64,000 nt of DNA from Nemertoderma westbladi (taxonomy: Eukaryota > Xenacoelomorpha > Nemertodermatida > Nemertodermatidae): NCBI GenBank assembly GCA_032718475.1, contig JAUCBJ010003201.1, positions 54,976-118,975 on the forward strand, read 5' to 3'. Positions 60,693 through 64,000 of the stretch are shown in pieces (positions within the stretch are counted from its first letter, which is position 1; every line of letters begins with the position of its first letter). The translations under genes were made by a program, and so were the position numbers. The notes under the pieces are model-generated. The model was not told the origin of the DNA. It was given only the letters and a program-made list of their open reading frames with translations, and ran no database searches.

Positions 60693-61682
60693 TTCCTTGG
60701 ACTGTTGACTTATTAACGAGTGACGAATTTCTTGAATTTATTATTTTACAATGATTTTAAAATATAGGTAGATAGGAGAGGATAGTGGAAGTGGATAGGC
60801 ACCTACTGCTGTACTGTCTGACTGTCCTACAGACTGGAATGGAAATGGAAATGGAAAGTTTTTATTTACTTCTATAAGTAAAAACGCACCAACATGCACA
60901 ACACAATAAAATAAGATCATTTTTTTAAACATTCACTGAGTGACTGATAGAGGCCGTATCTAAATAATCAAATATTAATATACATATCTGCATATAGTAT
61001 ACTATACAATACACCGATATAAAAACAAATTTATTACTATTGGTAAGTATGTTGGTGTATGCGATATACAGTACAATATAAAATAAGTATGTAAGATATT
61101 GTTTTTAAAATACATAAAATAAATTAAAATAAGTCTGTAGGATAGTGATCTAATAATAGAAACAAACAGCACATTAAAATACTTAAAATTTAATAAAATA
61201 AAATGATTTAAGATTTAATTATTTTAAGTTAAAGTTAGTAGTTTTATTCTTAAAATAAGCCGTGTTTAATAAAATAACGATATTATGTAATGTAGGTTTA
61301 TTGAATTAAAATAATGTATTTAAAATAATGGACGTATGTTAGAATATGCGATATACAATATAAAATAAGTATGTAGTGAATTATTTTTAAAATACATAAA
61401 ATAAGGACTGGCAGACCTACAAACAGAGAAACGGCACACTGCACTTTCAGGTGCCAGGTACTAACCAGCTAACACTTTCAATTTTAGCTGAGCTGGTCGG
61501 CCTATCTGCCTGCATTGTTGCATTGTAGACAACCACAGCCACAGATACAGAGATAGCTCTAGTACACAGACAAACACATGCTGGGTACGGTATTCTGGTA
61601 TTTGTATATAGTAAAATACGGTACTGTCAGGACTGTAGAAGATACAAAAAAAACGGTAGGCTACACCGGGAGTGTCCGCGTC
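60693..61682. other. 5' flank of RASSF-like gene, non-coding
   Basis: Upstream (higher coordinates) of the - strand gene. AT-rich with repeated AAAATACATAAAATAA-type stretches (about 61110 and 61390). I see no confident promoter element. Confidence 0.4.
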
Positions 61683-61925
61683 CGGGAGTGAGAATACACT
61701 ATGGCTGTATGGAAATTTAAACGGGGGTGGGGGGGGGGGGGGGGGTGGATTTGCACAGACAGACAGAGTGAAAATTTATAAATGCAGGGGTGAGTTTTCA
61801 CTGGCTGACTGGAGCACTGGAGGGGGTTAAAATACACCACGGGTGACGGGAGTGAGAATGCGCTAGGCTGCTAGGGAATTTTAACCGTGGTGGGGAGGGA
61901 TTTTGCATGGAGAGTGAAAATTATC
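61683..61925. repeat. Diverged tandem duplication (~165-bp unit)
   Basis: GGGAGTGAGAATACACTATGGC near 61684 and GGGAGTGAGAATGCGCTAGG near 61849 start two related segments that continue ...GGAAATTTAAAC / GGAATTTTAACC, GGGTGG / GGTGGGG, GATTTTGCA and GAGTGAAAATT. The first copy holds a poly-G tract (61729-61745). Confidence 0.6.
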
Positions 61926-64000
61926 TGTTACACCGGAACAGACTGACAGAGGTACCGATACGCGATACCCTACCTGCCTGCTGCCTACCCCTGTACGCTG
62001 TACCCGTCAGCCCGTAGTCGTACAGTGTACACTACACTACAGCACAGCAGAGCGCAGCACTACAGCACTACCCTGCTACCAGTCTGCCAGTACAGCAGTA
62101 CCGTATATTACAACTGCACAAGGTCAGAACAGAAGGTGCAAGGACTATTTAACTACAACATTCCAGCATTCCATTCCATCACCCGTTTACAGGCTGAATT
62201 TGAATAAGATGTGACTAAGACTTTCAGTATGCATCTCGTTTCGTTACGGTGACTACTCACGATCCGGTGGCTATTATTGTGCAAATTTAATTTATTACTA
62301 GCGTTTGTACAAAACAAACTCTAAAACGATTATATTATTTATGTTTAGGGCCTACTTTACTTTATTGCAAACTCTTACCGTACGGTGGAGGTTACAGGAA
62401 TATAATATTGAATTAATTTTTACCTACAAATACTGTATGGGTGGGTACATATGTGATTAACTTTTATTCCCAGAATAACAAAGAAACTAATCTGCTTTTA
62501 TTACCAAAAATGTAATCTAATACATTTGATTTTATTCCCTACAAGGCACCCAAATGTGAAGAATACCTGGTTTTCACTTTTCGTTCAAATTTTTATTGGA
62601 ATTTTATAAATGAAGAACTATTAATTTTCTTCTTATTATGTATTTTATAACGCTCATTTCGATCTTATAAATTGTATATACTGATACTAATTCGTTTATT
62701 GTTTTGGTTAGATTCAGCCCTTCTGTAACCTGGGTGTTTAGTGAAAACCGTATTCCTGACATTGGGATAAACTGCAAAGTGCAAAGTGAAATAAAACAGC
62801 AGAAATCAGGTATACTTCACATGGGCCCCAAAAGGATGGGGATTACAGTTTGCAGAAATGAAAAAATAATACAAAATATTTAGAGATTTCAGAGATTTAA
62901 ATAATTAATAATAATAGTATAGTATAATTAACAACTTCGCCAAATGAATGGCCTAGTTGTATCAGGAATAACCAATTAATTAAACAAATGTACCGAATAA
63001 CAATATTTAAACAAAAATAATACCTGCCATAAAATGGACCAAAAATATAATCATAAACAATAATCAGGGCCTAGAAATTATAATTGAGATAATTTAAAAT
63101 GAACTAAAGCACAATCATATTTTCGTAGCCAGCCAGAAGTTTTACTTTTCACTTAAAATCACTTTTTGCGCATAAAATAGTAATATAATAGGCTACAATT
63201 ACTTGTCAAAATCAGAAACCGCAGTATTATTATACAGTACTATATTATAAAAGTTATAGACCGTTGAAAGGGCTACTGTTATAGAGCAAATTGCTAAACT
63301 GTTATATTTTATAAGTGTTATAAGTTTTAAACTACTTAGTAATTACTTGATTACTGTAGATATTTTATATTCATCATTAAATTAAGGGATCTAACTGGGC
63401 CTTGTCCCAAACACGATTAGATCGTGTTATGGATTTTTTCCTCTTATTGTATTCAATCGGCGGCGACCGTACTCCGCTAACGCTGTATAGCGCAGTGCCA
63501 AAAGCTGAGCGGAGTTTACCTGTTACATATATTGTGTTTCTGTACCAAACTGTTGGGGCCTTTTTATATTATTTTGTTTGCTGTCAATAAAGCCCGAGTA
63601 ACACGAGAGCTTTCAACATTCAACTTTTAATTAAAAGAACACATTGTAGCCAAATGGGAACGTTTTACACATAAACACTAAACAGTTTCTAACACCAGTT
63701 TCTAACACAGTAATACACAAAGAATGCTAACGTGTTAGGAACTACTGAACAAACACCAAACTCAGTACCTAACTAACCTGGACTTTGTATGCGATATTTT
63801 GATACAGAATAATAATAACAAAAAATTATGGCGGTATTTTAAATTTTTTATAATTTTTTAATTATGATATCCCTGAGAATACTTAATAGTTAAATCAATA
63901 GTTTATATTACTACTCAATACAGTATCGCATGAGTATGCGTGTGGTATATGTAATCACCAGACAAATATTGCATTGTTACTGAGGGTGGGGGTGTATTAT
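61926..64000. other. Non-coding to window end
   Basis: Contains CAG/CAC-rich DNA at 62030-62100, a partial dispersed-family copy near 62690-62735 (CGTTTATTGTTTTGGTTAGA ... CTGTAACCTG) and a possible LTR end (below). No gene supported. Confidence 0.45.
63425..63620 (+). mobile_element. Possible solo LTR fragment
   Basis: A segment from TGTTATGG to TTTCAACA includes GGAGTTTACC, GGGGCCTTTTTATA and GTCAATAAAGCCCGAG, the look of an LTR R/U5 region with its AATAAA (about 63586). No matching second LTR, primer site or target duplication was found, so this is tentative. Confidence 0.25.

Overview
The window is metazoan genomic DNA. It has spliced genes with consensus GT/AG sites, AATAAA signals, animal-specific gene families, non-LTR retrotransposons, tRNA-derived SINEs and abundant minisatellites. 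The families present (N-terminal RASSF, NAPE-PLD, an E93/MBLK-1/LCOR-type pipsqueak protein, a C2H2 zinc-finger protein), together with the repeat style, suggest a marine invertebrate (deuterostome or lophotrochozoan). The sequence alone does not fix the phylum.

Layout. 1-8.37 kb is a 21-bp minisatellite with higher-order structure. 8.85-10.06 kb (+) is a single-exon protein with 11 zinc fingers. 10.1-20.1 kb is non-coding DNA with small inverted-repeat elements and dispersed repeats. 20.54-22.68 kb (-) is the large 3' exon of an E93/MBLK-1-like transcription factor. 23.49-28.65 kb is a 22-bp minisatellite with internal segmental duplications. 28.9-39.1 kb is a mobile-element graveyard: a SINE, a dispersed ~135-bp family and three long inverted-repeat (foldback-type) structures. 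One of these has perfect 9-bp direct repeats at its ends. 39.64-40.72 kb (+) is a complete intronless NAPE-PLD gene, followed by a decayed CR1-like LINE tail. 42.9-45.67 kb holds a 26-bp and then a 36/54-bp minisatellite. 45.67-49.35 kb is a nearly complete but broken LINE that landed inside the 36/54-bp array. 50.29-52.53 kb is a 14-bp minisatellite. 53.4-54.3 kb is a fourth long inverted repeat. 56.46-60.69 kb (-) is a two-exon RASSF-type gene. 60.7-64 kb is non-coding.

The most striking structure is the RASSF intron. Its first ~2.7 kb is about 90 head-to-tail copies of a 30-bp unit that spans the exon-1/intron boundary, so almost every copy carries the 5' splice-site core GTGAGT. The authentic donor is CAG|GTGAGT. 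Nearly all internal copies are CAT|GTGAGT, and a few are CAG|GTGAGT. A 46-codon terminal exon with a good acceptor and matching phase lies beyond the array, which supports the intron model. In effect the 5' splice site has become a satellite.

About a third of the window is tandem repeat. The host genes look unrelated to each other (signalling adaptor, lipid enzyme, two DNA-binding proteins). I see no operon-like or pathway link among them.
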